Shown here: positions 16,386 to 26,877 of the stretch, piece by piece
Layout: each line of letters starts with the position of its first letter
How positions within the stretch are numbered: position 1 is the first letter of the stretch
Source of the DNA: Rhizobium sp. AQ_MP
GTDB lineage: Bacteria; Pseudomonadota; Alphaproteobacteria; Rhizobiales; Rhizobiaceae
Assembly (NCBI RefSeq): GCF_014237835.1
Contig: NZ_JACJVI010000008.1
Location: 124,001-188,000 of the forward strand
Direction of reading: 5' to 3'
DNA length: 64,000 nt
Notes under the pieces: generated by a model
Seen by the model: the letters and a program-made list of their open reading frames with translations, nothing else
What the model was told of the DNA's origin: nothing
Databases searched by the model: none
Program-made: the position numbers and the translations under genes

Positions 16386-16456
16386 GGGTGTCTCTCCTGG
16401 CCGCGGTCCCTTTTGGCCGTCGGCATCTATCGGTCTGAATCTGGTGTTGACAGCAA

Positions 16457-16828
16457 TCAGGCGGAGAGCGGTGGACCACGCAGACGCGGACGGTCGAGAA
16501 GGTGGCGGGACCGGATGGTCGTCTCTGCGAGCGCGACTTCGCCGAGACTTGCGAACTGGCTGAGCAGCCAGGACTGGGCGGAGGGTTCCGGCAGGAGGAT
16601 GGCCCCGGCGAGGCGGCAGACCTCGCAGTCAGCCATGGGCTTGATGCGCTTCTGCCCCTGATCGGCAATGCACAGGTCGGCGAATGTGCCATCAGGCATA
16701 ACATAGACTGATGACTGGACATCATTGGCGATGGCCGCCGGCGTCCGGTGCGCGAAACCGACGGACAGGAAGACCAGCGCGCAGAGAATGCGCAGGATCA
16801 TCGTCGCTGTCTTCGCCTTCGGCTTCAT
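16457..16828 (-). CDS. Small exported protein, DUF2946-like, copper locus
   Basis: A 123-residue protein with an N-terminal hydrophobic signal (to about residue 32). A CxxC pair follows in the context MADCEVCRLAGAILLPEP, typical of the small DUF2946-like proteins that accompany copper chaperones. A GGGGGACAGG ribosome region precedes ATG at 16828. It is 71 bases upstream of the YcnI-PCuAC gene on the same strand and probably co-transcribed. Its exact role is unknown; metal relay or sensing is inference. Confidence 0.72.
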   Translation of the reverse strand: MKPKAKTATMILRILCALVFLSVGFAHRTPAAIANDVQSSVYVMPDGTFADLCIADQGQKRIKPMADCEVCRLAGAILLPEPSAQSWLLSQFASLGEVALAETTIRSRHLLDRPRLRGPPLSA

Positions 16829-17023
16829 CCTGTCCCCCGTTTCATCCGATCCTTTATCGCGATGACGAGGTCAAGCCAAGTGGCGAGATGCCGCGGCCGG
16901 CGGTCAAATTCCAGGTTTGTTGAGCAGGCGCAAACAGGGCGCTTGAGCGACAATTATTTGTTCAAGAGCGACGCCTCCCTCTTGCCAAGGGGGTCCACGG
17001 ACAGATAATGGCTTGCATGACCT

Positions 17024-17182
17024 TGTTGGGAGAAACCGGTTCAATCCGGTGCCGAAGGAGCAACCGCCCCGGAAACTCTCAGGCGAAAGGACCACAAGGC
17101 GTCGACTGCACTCTGGAGAGAGGCCCGTTTCCAAAGCGGGCCAAGCCGAAGGGATAACAATCTCAGGCACAAGGACAGAGGG
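17024..17182 (+). promoter_or_regulatory. Tandem glycine riboswitch
   Basis: Two consecutive glycine aptamers. The first (about 17024-17095) has GGGAGAAACC, GGTGCCGAAGGAGCAA and the core ACTCTCAGGCGAAAGGACC. The second (about 17110-17182) has CTCTGGAGAGAGG, GCCGAAGGGATAACAA and TCTCAGGCACAAGGACAGAGGG. The linker between them is short. They precede gcvT, so glycine binding should allow expression of gcvT-H-P. This explains much of the 16829-17251 gap; the rest should hold the gcv promoter and that of the divergent copper gene. Confidence 0.95.
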
Positions 17183-17251
17183 GGCTCATGAACCGGCACA
17201 ACCGTGCCCAGACTTGAGCAAGCGCGTGAGCGCGAACCCGGAGGCGACGTC

Positions 17252-18391
17252 TTGGACGATCAGACCCAACTGAAACGCACCCCCCTTTACGATTTCCATG
17301 TTTCGCTCGGCGCCAGGATGGTGCCCTTTGCCGGTTACGACATGCCGGTGCAATATCCGGCTGGCGTCTTGAAGGAGCATTTGCATACCCGCGCCGCTGC
17401 CGGCCTTTTCGATGTGTCGCACATGGGCCAGGTCGAACTCGTCGCCGCCTCCGGCACCTATGATGATGCCGCCAAGTCGCTGGAAACGCTCGTTCCGATC
17501 GATATCCTCGGCCTGAAGGACGGGCGCCAGCGCTACGGCTTCTTTACCGACGACAACGGCGGCATTCTCGATGACCTTATGATCTCGCGGCTGGGCGAAC
17601 GGTTACTGGTCGTGGTCAATGCCGGCTGCAAGGATGCCGATATCGCGCACATGCGCGCAAAGCTGCCCGATGGTGTGCAGGTTCTCGTGCATGACGACCG
17701 CGCGCTTCTCGCCCTGCAGGGGCCGAAGGCGGAAGCCGTTCTCGCGACGCTCAATGCCGATGTCACCGCCATGAAGTTCATGGATGTGCGTGAACTGTCT
17801 CTGGGCGACATCCCTGCCCTCGTCTCGCGCACCGGCTATTCCGGCGAAGACGGTTTCGAGATCTCGGTGCCGGCCGATCGCGCCACCGATCTCGCCAAGG
17901 CGCTGCTCGACCAGCCGGACTGTCAGCCGATCGGGCTTGGCGCCCGTGATTCGTTACGCCTCGAAGCCGGCCTCTGCCTCTATGGCAACGACATCGACAC
18001 GACAACCTCACCGGTCGAAGCCTCGATCGAATGGGGCATCCAGAAGGTCCGCCGCTTGGGCGGCGCCCGCGAAGGCGGCTTTCCGGGGGCGGGCCGCATC
18101 CTCGGCGAACTGGAGAATGGCGTTTCCCGCCGCCGCGTCGGGTTGAAGCCCGAGGGCAAGGCCCCGGTGCGTCCACCGGCCAGGCTGTTTGCCGATGCCG
18201 AAGGCAAGACCGAAATCGGTCACGTCTCCTCCGGCGGCTTCGGCCCGAGCGCCGAAGGTCCAATCGCGATGGGTTACGTGCCGACCGCCTTCGCCGAACC
18301 CGGCACCCAGGTTTTTGCGGAGGTCCGTGGCAAGTTCTTGGCCCTGACCGTTACCGCCCTTCCCTTCGTCACACCCACTTACAAACGCTAA
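17252..18391 (+). CDS. gcvT: Glycine cleavage system T-protein (aminomethyltransferase)
   Basis: Transfers the methylene group from aminomethyl-lipoyl H-protein to tetrahydrofolate, releasing ammonia. I start it at TTG 17252, giving [21 protein letters not shown] lies 7 bases upstream, and this gives 379 residues, normal for GcvT. An upstream in-frame ATG at 17204 has no such support. Family segments are [18 protein letters not shown]-like, FDVSHMGQ, and the C-terminal [11 protein letters not shown]. It is the first gene of the riboswitch-controlled gcvTHP operon. Confidence 0.95.
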   Translation: MDDQTQLKRTPLYDFHVSLGARMVPFAGYDMPVQYPAGVLKEHLHTRAAAGLFDVSHMGQVELVAASGTYDDAAKSLETLVPIDILGLKDGRQRYGFFTDDNGGILDDLMISRLGERLLVVVNAGCKDADIAHMRAKLPDGVQVLVHDDRALLALQGPKAEAVLATLNADVTAMKFMDVRELSLGDIPALVSRTGYSGEDGFEISVPADRATDLAKALLDQPDCQPIGLGARDSLRLEAGLCLYGNDIDTTTSPVEASIEWGIQKVRRLGGAREGGFPGAGRILGELENGVSRRRVGLKPEGKAPVRPPARLFADAEGKTEIGHVSSGGFGPSAEGPIAMGYVPTAFAEPGTQVFAEVRGKFLALTVTALPFVTPTYKR

Positions 18392-18411
18392 AAACATCTC
18401 CGGAGAGAACC

Positions 18412-18773
18412 ATGTTGAAATTCACCCCCGAACACGAATGGCTGAAGATCGAAGGCGATATCGCGACTGTCGGCATCACCACCCATGCCGCAGGCCAGCT
18501 CGGCGATCTCGTCTTTGTCGAACTGCCGGATGAAGGCACGAGCTTCAAGAAGGATGCGGGTGCCGCAACCGTCGAAAGCGTCAAGGCAGCGTCTGACGTC
18601 TACTGCCCGCTCGACGGTGAAATCGTCGAAATCAACCAGGCGATCGTCGACGATCCGTCGCTGGTCAATTCCGATCCGGAAGGTGCTGCCTGGTTCTTCA
18701 AGCTGAAGCTCGCAAATCCCGCTGACGCCGACGCGCTGCTCGACGAGGCCGCCTACAAGGAGCTGATCGCGTA

Positions 18774-18774
<1 letters not shown>
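18412..18774 (+). CDS. gcvH: Glycine cleavage system H-protein
   Basis: Lipoylated carrier that shuttles the aminomethyl group between P, T and L proteins. It is 120 residues, beginning [11 protein letters not shown]. The lipoyl-lysine motif ESVKAASD places the modified lysine at residue 58. The tail is the usual helix ending in [14 protein letters not shown] lies 5-6 bases upstream of ATG, and its stop overlaps the gcvP start (TAATG). Confidence 0.97.
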
Positions 18775-21632
<2,858 letters not shown>

Positions 21633-21657
21633 GGCCCCGCTGGATTAATCGACCAGG

Positions 21658-21693
21658 AGGCGTCTCCATCAAGGGGGCGCCTTCTTTCTTTTC
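21658..21693 (+). terminator. Intrinsic terminator of the gcv operon
   Basis: A fully paired 10-bp stem (AGGCGTCTCC / GGGGGCGCCT, with G-U pairs) and 5-base loop, followed by TCTTTCTTTT, 25 bases after the gcvP stop. Confidence 0.85.
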
Positions 21694-21785
21694 CCACTCG
21701 TCTTGCCGGCCACTCGTGAATTGTCCGGATCGGCAGTCAGGCGTAACCTGCTGGCCACGTGCCACTGTCGACGAGGAGGCTGCCG

Positions 21786-22247
21786 TTGTCCGAAATCTTG
21801 CCGCTTGTCTCAGAGATCAACGAGGACAATCTGCCGCTCTTCGAGGGTATGCTCGATCTCTTTGCCGAAGCTTTCGAGGATGAGGAGAGCTACAGCAGCC
21901 GGCGGCCGTCGAAAGCGCACATTCTGAAGCTTCTCGGTTCGGGTCAATTCATCGCGCTCGTCGCTGTCCGTGACGGAGGCGTGGTCGGCGCTCTGACAGC
22001 CTATGAGATCGTCAAATATGAGCAGGAGCGGAGCGAGCTCTACATCTTTGACCTTGCGGTCAGCCCTGCCCTTCGCCGCCAGGGCATCGCGACGGCGCTG
22101 ATCTCCCGGCTGCTGGATATCGGACGATCGCGCGGCGTGTCATCGGTCTATGTGCAGGCGCATGCCGAGGATGAGCCGGCCGTTGCGCTCTACTCCCGCC
22201 TCGGTGTCCGAAGCGAGGTGCTGCATTTCGATTTGCCGGTCTCCTGA
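21786..22247 (+). CDS. AAC(3)-I-like GNAT acetyltransferase
   Basis: A GNAT protein resembling aminoglycoside 3-N-acetyltransferases of class AAC(3)-I. The matching blocks are GSGQFIALVAV, SELYIFDLAVSPALRRQGIATALI (acetyl-CoA loop RRQGIATA), YVQAHAEDEPAVALYSRLG, and the ending VLHFDLP. I place the start at TTG 21786, because AGGAGG lies exactly 6 bases upstream; an in-frame ATG at 21759 has none. That gives 153 residues, the normal size. Chromosomal relatives do not all confer resistance, so the true substrate is uncertain. The gene follows the gcv terminator and appears to be a single transcription unit. Confidence 0.8.
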   Translation: MSEILPLVSEINEDNLPLFEGMLDLFAEAFEDEESYSSRRPSKAHILKLLGSGQFIALVAVRDGGVVGALTAYEIVKYEQERSELYIFDLAVSPALRRQGIATALISRLLDIGRSRGVSSVYVQAHAEDEPAVALYSRLGVRSEVLHFDLPVS

Positions 22248-22399
22248 CGAACCGCCACGCTCAAGGAGGCCCGGTTTCACCCTGCCAATGCCACTTTTAT
22301 GGCGGCGGGCCTCAATTGTCGTGACCGGCCGCAAACCCCTGTGATGGAACGGAATGCGCCAGCGCCCGTTCTTCTGCTGCTCAACACAGGAGAACCGAC

Positions 22400-22726
22400 A
22401 TGCGCAAAACTCTTATCCTCGCCGGGGCAGCGGCCCTTATGACGCTCTCGGCGTCGGCCTATGCGCAGGAAACCGTTATCATCCAGCAGGCGCCCGTTGC
22501 CACCCAGTCGACCATCGTCGTACCGGCGCCGGTTGAAACCTATGTCATGCAACGCGAGGTTCGGTCCGTGCCCTATGAAGGGGATGTGCTGGTCGGCCGC
22601 GTCATTGAAGATCCGGTCGAACTCTACCCAGTGGATGGCTACGAGAACTATTCCTACACCGTCGTCAATGAGCGCCGCGTGATCGTGGATCCGCAGACAC
22701 GCCAGATCATCCGGATCATCGAGTGA
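22400..22726 (+). CDS. DUF1236-like small exported protein
   Basis: A 108-residue secreted protein. The signal peptide (about residues 1-23) ends in ASAYAQ. A Val/Pro/Gln-rich segment follows, then a compact C-terminal part containing VELYPVDGYENYSYTVVNERRVIVDPQTRQIIRIIE in overlapping pieces, which matches the short DUF1236 domain common in rhizobia. AGGAGAA lies upstream of ATG. Its own terminator follows, so it is monocistronic. Function unknown, presumably periplasmic. Confidence 0.82.
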   Translation: MRKTLILAGAAALMTLSASAYAQETVIIQQAPVATQSTIVVPAPVETYVMQREVRSVPYEGDVLVGRVIEDPVELYPVDGYENYSYTVVNERRVIVDPQTRQIIRIIE

Positions 22727-22754
22727 TTGCACGGAAGATCCGCAGGCATCCGAG

Positions 22755-22776
22755 CCCGGCCGAAAGGCCGGGTTCT
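22755..22776 (+). terminator. Intrinsic terminator after the DUF1236 gene
   Basis: A perfect hairpin CCCGGCC-GAAA-GGCCGGG closed by a GAAA tetraloop, followed by TTCTT. Confidence 0.8.
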
Positions 22777-22931
22777 TCGTATGGAGGCCACTGGCGGTCG
22801 ACGCGACCGGCGGCGTCCCAAGATGACGCATCCCGCTGATTGCCATCGAGGAACTGGAAACCAACTGAATTCGGGAAGTGCTAACCCGCCTCGATTATCC
22901 TGTTCTCATCATCAGGTTTGGGCACGGTCGT

Positions 22932-23258
22932 ATGAGCATCTCCGCCGTCATGGGCATTTCACTCTCCGGCATGCAGGCGCAACAGACGCGCCTTTCGGCG
23001 ACGGCAAACAACGTCGCCAACGCGCTCACTCCCGCCTATGACCGGCTGGAGACGCGGTTTGGCAACAGCCAGGGCGGCGGGGTGACAGCCTCAGTTAGAC
23101 CTTCCGGCGGAGCCACCTTTGAGGACGGTTCCAATGTCGACCTCGCCTCTGAAATGGTCGCGCTGGCCGAAGCCGAGACCGCCTTCAAGGCCAATGCGGC
23201 AGCCTGGGAAACCGGCGCCGATATCTGGGACGTGCTGCTCGCGATCAAGCGCGAATGA
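22932..23258 (+). CDS. Mini flagellar-rod-like protein (FlgC/FlgB type)
   Basis: A 108-residue protein made of only the two ends of an axial flagellar protein. The N-terminal part, ISLSGMQAQQTRLSATANNVAN, matches the flagellar basal-body rod motif (NNxAN). The C-terminal part, DLASEMVALAEAETAFKANAAAW, matches the flg_bbr_C motif. A short Gly-rich loop joins them in place of the usual central domain; FlgC is normally about 130-140 residues. I start at ATG 22932, where the motif begins. No other flagellar genes are nearby, so this is probably an orphan paralogue. Whether it enters a flagellum is unknown. Confidence 0.7.
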   Translation: MSISAVMGISLSGMQAQQTRLSATANNVANALTPAYDRLETRFGNSQGGGVTASVRPSGGATFEDGSNVDLASEMVALAEAETAFKANAAAWETGADIWDVLLAIKRE

Positions 23259-23478
23259 GGCGTCCACTCTTCCGACCCTTAGCCTGCCGGACACAACCTC
23301 GATCCGATCCGGCATGCCCTGGAGGGATTATTTTAAAAGCCGTCTATCAGGTTGAGCATTTTTGGGCCGTCGCTCTTTCGGCGAGCAAAGGCGGAGCCGT
23401 TGGAGTATTCGTCGACTGACGGGATGTCCGGCTTGCGGACACGGTCGACGGCAGGCATCAGGTTGCACCGGAGAGTTC

Positions 23479-23781
23479 ATGTATCACGACGCACTCAATC
23501 AGCTTAAGGCAGACCTTCTTGCGGCGGAGATCGGCGATGTGCAGCAGCTGAGGAGCCTGTTTGATCGCAGGCTGCAACAGGCACTCGCGACTGTCGAGCA
23601 CAACACCTATGTGGAGGATTGTCTGTTTCAGATCGCAGAGGCGCTGGAGGCACTTCAGGCACGCCCAGACGAACACCTGCGGCTCCGCCTGTATCTACTG
23701 GGCGCGATCGAGGCGCTGCGCGACGAACTCGATCTTTGCGACGTCGACATGGATCTGCGGCAGACCGCCGTCGGCTTCTGA
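23479..23781 (+). CDS. Small helical hypothetical protein, tail-to-tail with luxI-coupled ORF
   Basis: A 100-residue protein from ATG 23479, preceded by GGAGAG. The sequence is rich in Leu, Ala, Glu, Asp and Arg and predicted almost entirely helical, with heptad-like spacing (AEALEALQARPDEHLRLRLY, then LLGAIEALRDEL). I recognise no family. Its last 87 bases overlap the end of the minus-strand ORF at 23695-23997 in exact antisense codon register. Codon use looks coding across the unshared part. Confidence 0.6.
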   Translation: MYHDALNQLKADLLAAEIGDVQQLRSLFDRRLQQALATVEHNTYVEDCLFQIAEALEALQARPDEHLRLRLYLLGAIEALRDELDLCDVDMDLRQTAVGF

Positions 23782-23997
23782 CATGCTGCGTTTGCGACCG
23801 CCACCGAAGCGCCGGCGGTCCAGTCCATCGGCCGCAGCCAGAGAGACCATCAGAAGAAGGTGATCCAAAAACAGGATGTCATCGCTCAGCGGTTCCTTCT
23901 GCGCGACACCCCTGATGATTTCTCGAAGGCCACGGACCTGCTCTTCAACGATCGAGCGCACGTAGAGATCGGAGGATGGGACTTCGCTATCCGGCAT
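23695..23997 (-). CDS. Small ORF translationally coupled to luxI
   Basis: A 100-residue hypothetical protein. Its ATG (23995-23997) overlaps the last 11 bases of luxI, and AGGAG lies 6 bases upstream inside luxI, a strong ribosome site that supports real translation. The first 60 residues look folded (MPDSEVPSSDLYVRSIVEEQ, then LREIIRGVAQKEPLSDDILF and LLLMVSLAAADGL). The last 30 residues are antisense to the plus-strand gene and may be a passive extension. The arrangement recalls cinS, the small gene overlapping cinI in Rhizobium leguminosarum, but I see no clear sequence match to CinS or TraM. A role in modulating quorum sensing is inference. Confidence 0.6.
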   Translation of the reverse strand: MPDSEVPSSDLYVRSIVEEQVRGLREIIRGVAQKEPLSDDILFLDHLLLMVSLAAADGLDRRRFGGGRKRSMSEADGGLPQIHVDVAKIEFVAQRLDRAQ

Positions 23998-24703
23998 GTG
24001 ATTCTCCTGCCATTCTTGAAAACAGCCTGCCTGCCTGTGGCGGCTCGACGGAAGCGCGATGCGAGGGCTGCGACATATCGAAATGAACTTCGGACAACAT
24101 CTTGCGGTCGAGCACGCTGCCGCTGATGCCATAAAGCTTGTGGTGCCTGAGCAATCCCGCCATGGTGGGCCTGGCGGTGATCGGCACAATGAGCGAGCCA
24201 TCATCCAGCACGGTCGGCGCTGCGAGCGGCCTCACGTCCCAGCCGGCGGTCAGCAAAAGGTTCACAAAGTTCTGATGGGTCTCAACAATCAGCAGCTCAA
24301 TGCCGGTGACGAGACAGTATTCCATTACGCCCATGATGAGCATGCCTGAGACCGAAATGCCCCTGACGGTCATGTCGGATGGGTCGGCGATACACTTCGT
24401 CCATTCGAAGATGCACTTGCCTCGCGGATACTCCCCGCCGTCCGTCAGATGCGGATAGACATCCGACAGCAAATGCGGCTTCAACGTCGGAAGAAGCCGA
24501 CTGTATGCAACCACCTCGCCGGCATGGATCAGCGGCAGATGGACCGCCTCGTCGCCATCGAACTGGTCCATCTCGCGGCCATCGGCGCGGCGACAGGCAT
24601 CCCATCCCAGCCGTTCGACGAATTGCCGGTGCCGGAAGCGCCAGACTTGCTGCAGAAGCTCGTCATAATCCTGCGAGTTTGAGCCTCGGATCGTCGCAAG
24701 CAT
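23987..24703 (-). CDS. LuxI-family acyl-homoserine-lactone synthase
   Basis: Makes an N-acyl-homoserine lactone signal from S-adenosylmethionine and acyl-ACP. The 238-residue protein is at the long end of the family. Invariant residues are seen as RHRQFVERLGW (Arg and Phe), EMDQFDGDEAVHL (the acidic D/QFD motif), YSRLLPT, and the FEWTKCIAD region before the central GISVSGMLIMGV. The C-terminal extension after about residue 205 is Ser/His/Arg-rich. A GGGGG stretch precedes ATG. A palindromic lux-type box lies 54-71 bases upstream, suggesting control by the adjacent LuxR. It is coupled to the small ORF downstream. Confidence 0.92.
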   Translation of the reverse strand: MLATIRGSNSQDYDELLQQVWRFRHRQFVERLGWDACRRADGREMDQFDGDEAVHLPLIHAGEVVAYSRLLPTLKPHLLSDVYPHLTDGGEYPRGKCIFEWTKCIADPSDMTVRGISVSGMLIMGVMEYCLVTGIELLIVETHQNFVNLLLTAGWDVRPLAAPTVLDDGSLIVPITARPTMAGLLRHHKLYGISGSVLDRKMLSEVHFDMSQPSHRASVEPPQAGRLFSRMAGESHAG

Positions 24704-24756
24704 TTGGCCCCCATGAAAAGTCTGGAGGACATTGCGGCATCGCGATCAAACCCGAC

Positions 24757-24774
24757 ATAGGCAGTTCTGCCTAT
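24757..24774 (-). promoter_or_regulatory. Perfect 18-bp lux/tra-type box upstream of luxI
   Basis: The sequence ATAGGCAGAACTGCCTAT is a perfect 8-2-8 inverted repeat. It keeps the GCAG...CTGC core and A-T ends of the Agrobacterium tra box and has the 18-20 bp size of lux boxes. It starts directly after the luxR stop codon and lies 54-71 bases before the luxI ATG, a position that could overlap a -35 element. This supports auto-inducing control of luxI. Confidence 0.75.
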
Positions 24775-25515
24775 TTATCTGATTATTCCAAGCCTGATTG
24801 ATTCAGCAATCAACTGCGCCCGATTCACGGAGTTCAACCTTCGGCTTGCAGAGGCGATTTCGTGCTGGACCGTTTTCTCCGAGATTCCGAGAATCTGGCC
24901 GATCTCCCAATTGGTCTTTCCGGCAGCACACCAGAGGATGACTTCACGTTCCCGTGGGGTCACCTTTGCGGCGGCAGCGGCATTGCGCTCGCCGCTCTCC
25001 GTCATGAAGGCGCGCAGCCTGTTGTGCGCATAAATCGAGACGATGTGCAGCACCCCGCGCTGCTCTTGGGACAATTCGACCTTTCGAGCACCGAAAGTCA
25101 CGATCGCCTGAAAACCGCCAACAGAATGCAGCGGAACACTGTAGCCGTCGAGCATGCCGAACTCCGTCGCCTCGTTCATGACCCGCCGCGCGCCCCGGTT
25201 CAGCGGTCTATCGGCAAGAGCTTCCGACCACACAAAGGCATCGCTGTTCATCTTGGTGTGGTGGATGACCGGATCGACATGCACGTAGTTCTGCTCGACA
25301 TAACGCTCGAACCAGCCCTCCGGCCAGGCATTCAGCATGAAGTAGGGGTCAATCCGTTCGTTCGGCAAGGGGATGCCGGAAACCGCAAAACAGTCCATGC
25401 CGAACGCGCGCGCTGCTTTCCCGAGGCTTTCCAGGACTTCGTCCTTATCGCCGGCTCGCGCCGATTCGGTGATGAAATCGAACATCACATTGGCCGTTGC
25501 CTGCCTGTCTGACAT
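24775..25515 (-). CDS. LuxR-family quorum-sensing transcription factor
   Basis: A 246-residue regulator with an N-terminal autoinducer-binding domain (about residues 15-160) and a C-terminal LuxR-type helix-turn-helix (about 175-240). Ligand-pocket residues typical of the family are visible: W and Y in WFERYVEQNYVHVDPVIHH (including the DP motif), W in FVWSEAL, and the GF...YSVPLHSVGG segment. The DNA-binding part reads TPREREVILWCAAGKTNWEIGQIL...SEKTVQHEI. I start at ATG 25515, with GAGG 5 bases upstream. It is on the same strand as luxI, with only the palindromic box and a short leader between them. Confidence 0.92.
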   Translation of the reverse strand: MSDRQATANVMFDFITESARAGDKDEVLESLGKAARAFGMDCFAVSGIPLPNERIDPYFMLNAWPEGWFERYVEQNYVHVDPVIHHTKMNSDAFVWSEALADRPLNRGARRVMNEATEFGMLDGYSVPLHSVGGFQAIVTFGARKVELSQEQRGVLHIVSIYAHNRLRAFMTESGERNAAAAAKVTPREREVILWCAAGKTNWEIGQILGISEKTVQHEIASASRRLNSVNRAQLIAESIRLGIIR

Positions 25516-25691
25516 CCACACCTCATATCGGCCGCATGCCACATCTGTTCACGATGCTAGCATGGGCGCGCGAAATCCCACTCGGTAAACATTAGATTTC
25601 GTGGAGATTTTCACGACGAAGATCGCGCACCGGCTCACATCGTCTGGAATGGTGAGTCTGGTGGCGACACAGCCCTGGCAATCAGGCGGTT

Positions 25692-26141
25692 TTATTCGCC
25701 GCCGATGACGTAGCTGCGCTCGCTGGTGGTCGACAGGGCGATCATGGTTTCGCTGCGGGCAATCAGACGCTCGCCCTTGAGATCGGCAAGAAAGGTCTCG
25801 ATCCCGCTCAAATCCGCCGTTCTGATCTTCAGCATGTAGGACCAGCTGCCCGTGACGTGGTGACATTCCAGCACGGCGGGATGTGATTCGGCATAATCTC
25901 GAAAAGCGGCCTGCTCGGTGTCCTGAGGCAGGGTCACCAGCATGAAGGCCGTGATCGGCAGGCCCAGCGCTGCCGGATCGACCTCAAGAGTGAACCGTCT
26001 GATTGCACCCGATGCCACCAGGCGGCGGATGCGTTCATTGACGGCGGAAGGAGAAAGCCCTACCACATCGCCTATGCTCGCGAGCGAGCGCCGCGCATCC
26101 TCAGCCAACAAATCGATAATTTTGCGGTCACTAATATCCAT
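25692..26141 (-). CDS. Lrp/AsnC family transcriptional regulator
   Basis: A 149-residue feast/famine regulator. It has an N-terminal winged-helix DNA-binding domain (MDISDRKIIDLL...VGLSPSAVNERIRRL, about residues 1-60). A C-terminal RAM ligand-binding domain follows (about 65-140), including CHHVTGSWSYMLKI. The effector is presumably an amino acid. It lies upstream of luxR on the same strand with a 176-base gap that includes a small palindrome (ATGCTAGCAT). Whether it controls luxR, or an unseen target gene, is unknown. Confidence 0.93.
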   Translation of the reverse strand: MDISDRKIIDLLAEDARRSLASIGDVVGLSPSAVNERIRRLVASGAIRRFTLEVDPAALGLPITAFMLVTLPQDTEQAAFRDYAESHPAVLECHHVTGSWSYMLKIRTADLSGIETFLADLKGERLIARSETMIALSTTSERSYVIGGE

Positions 26142-26264
26142 AGCCGCAGCTTATTTGCGTAAATCGGCATTCCGCAAGATATTTTTTGTTTTCAGCGGAA
26201 AATCCATAGGCAGCGGCATCGATACACTCGCTCACCTATGAGGCAGAACAACCGATCACGCTTC

Positions 26265-26651
26265 TCAGACCGCCGCCGCCTGGCGCTGCTTTGCCAGTTC
26301 CGCAAGGTCGGCGGCCTTAAGCTCAACCGATTCGCCGCAACCGCAGGCGGATGTCTGGTTCGGATTGTGGAACGTGAAGCCAGAGCGAAGCGTGGTTGTC
26401 TCGAAGCCCATTTCGGTGCCGAGAAGATAGAGTACGGCCGCAGGATCGATCCACACCGTTGCACCGTCGCGCTCGATCCGGTCGTCCTTCGGGTTCGGTT
26501 CGCGCACCAGATCGATGGTATACTCCATGCCGGCACAACCACCCTTTTTGATGCCAACCCTGATCCCCTTCGCATCGGGACCGGAATTTTCCACGATCGC
26601 CTTGACGCGTGCGGCAGCCGCATCGCTCAGCGTCATCACCTGAAAGCCCAT
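26265..26651 (-). CDS. sufA: SufA/IscA-type iron-sulfur carrier
   Basis: A-type carrier that receives Fe-S clusters from SufBCD and passes them to apoproteins. It is about 128 residues from ATG 26651 (MGFQVMTLSD). The conserved cysteines are in KKGGCAGMEY and in the C-terminal ACGCGES. It is the last gene of the suf operon, after a 226-base gap following sufT that contains a weak hairpin. An ATG seven codons upstream is possible but less typical. Confidence 0.93.
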   Translation of the reverse strand: MGFQVMTLSDAAAARVKAIVENSGPDAKGIRVGIKKGGCAGMEYTIDLVREPNPKDDRIERDGATVWIDPAAVLYLLGTEMGFETTTLRSGFTFHNPNQTSACGCGESVELKAADLAELAKQRQAAAV

Positions 26652-26834
26652 CGGCACAGTCTCCACCAACAACCGGGTTCAAGGTCCGGCGTTTCTCCAA
26701 CGCAATGTAAGGGACGCGCCACGGCCGTTCAATAGCTTAAGCGCTGCCATTCAGCAGTGGGCAGGCTTGGCCCCGGTGACGGGCATGGTACTTGAGGAAC
26801 AACCGCTCCGTTCGCAAGACCCCACAATGCAAAA

Positions 26835-26856
26835 CGGCCCGCGCAAAGCGGGTCAT
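26835..26856 (-). terminator. Weak hairpin between sufT and sufA
   Basis: On the minus strand CCCGC-TTTGC-GCGGG is followed by CCGTTTTGC. The stem is short and the T-run brief. It could be a partial terminator that lowers sufA expression relative to the rest of the operon, or nothing. The remainder of the 26652-26877 gap shows no gene. Confidence 0.4.
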
Positions 26857-26877
26857 TTCGCCAATTGCCTAATTCAT

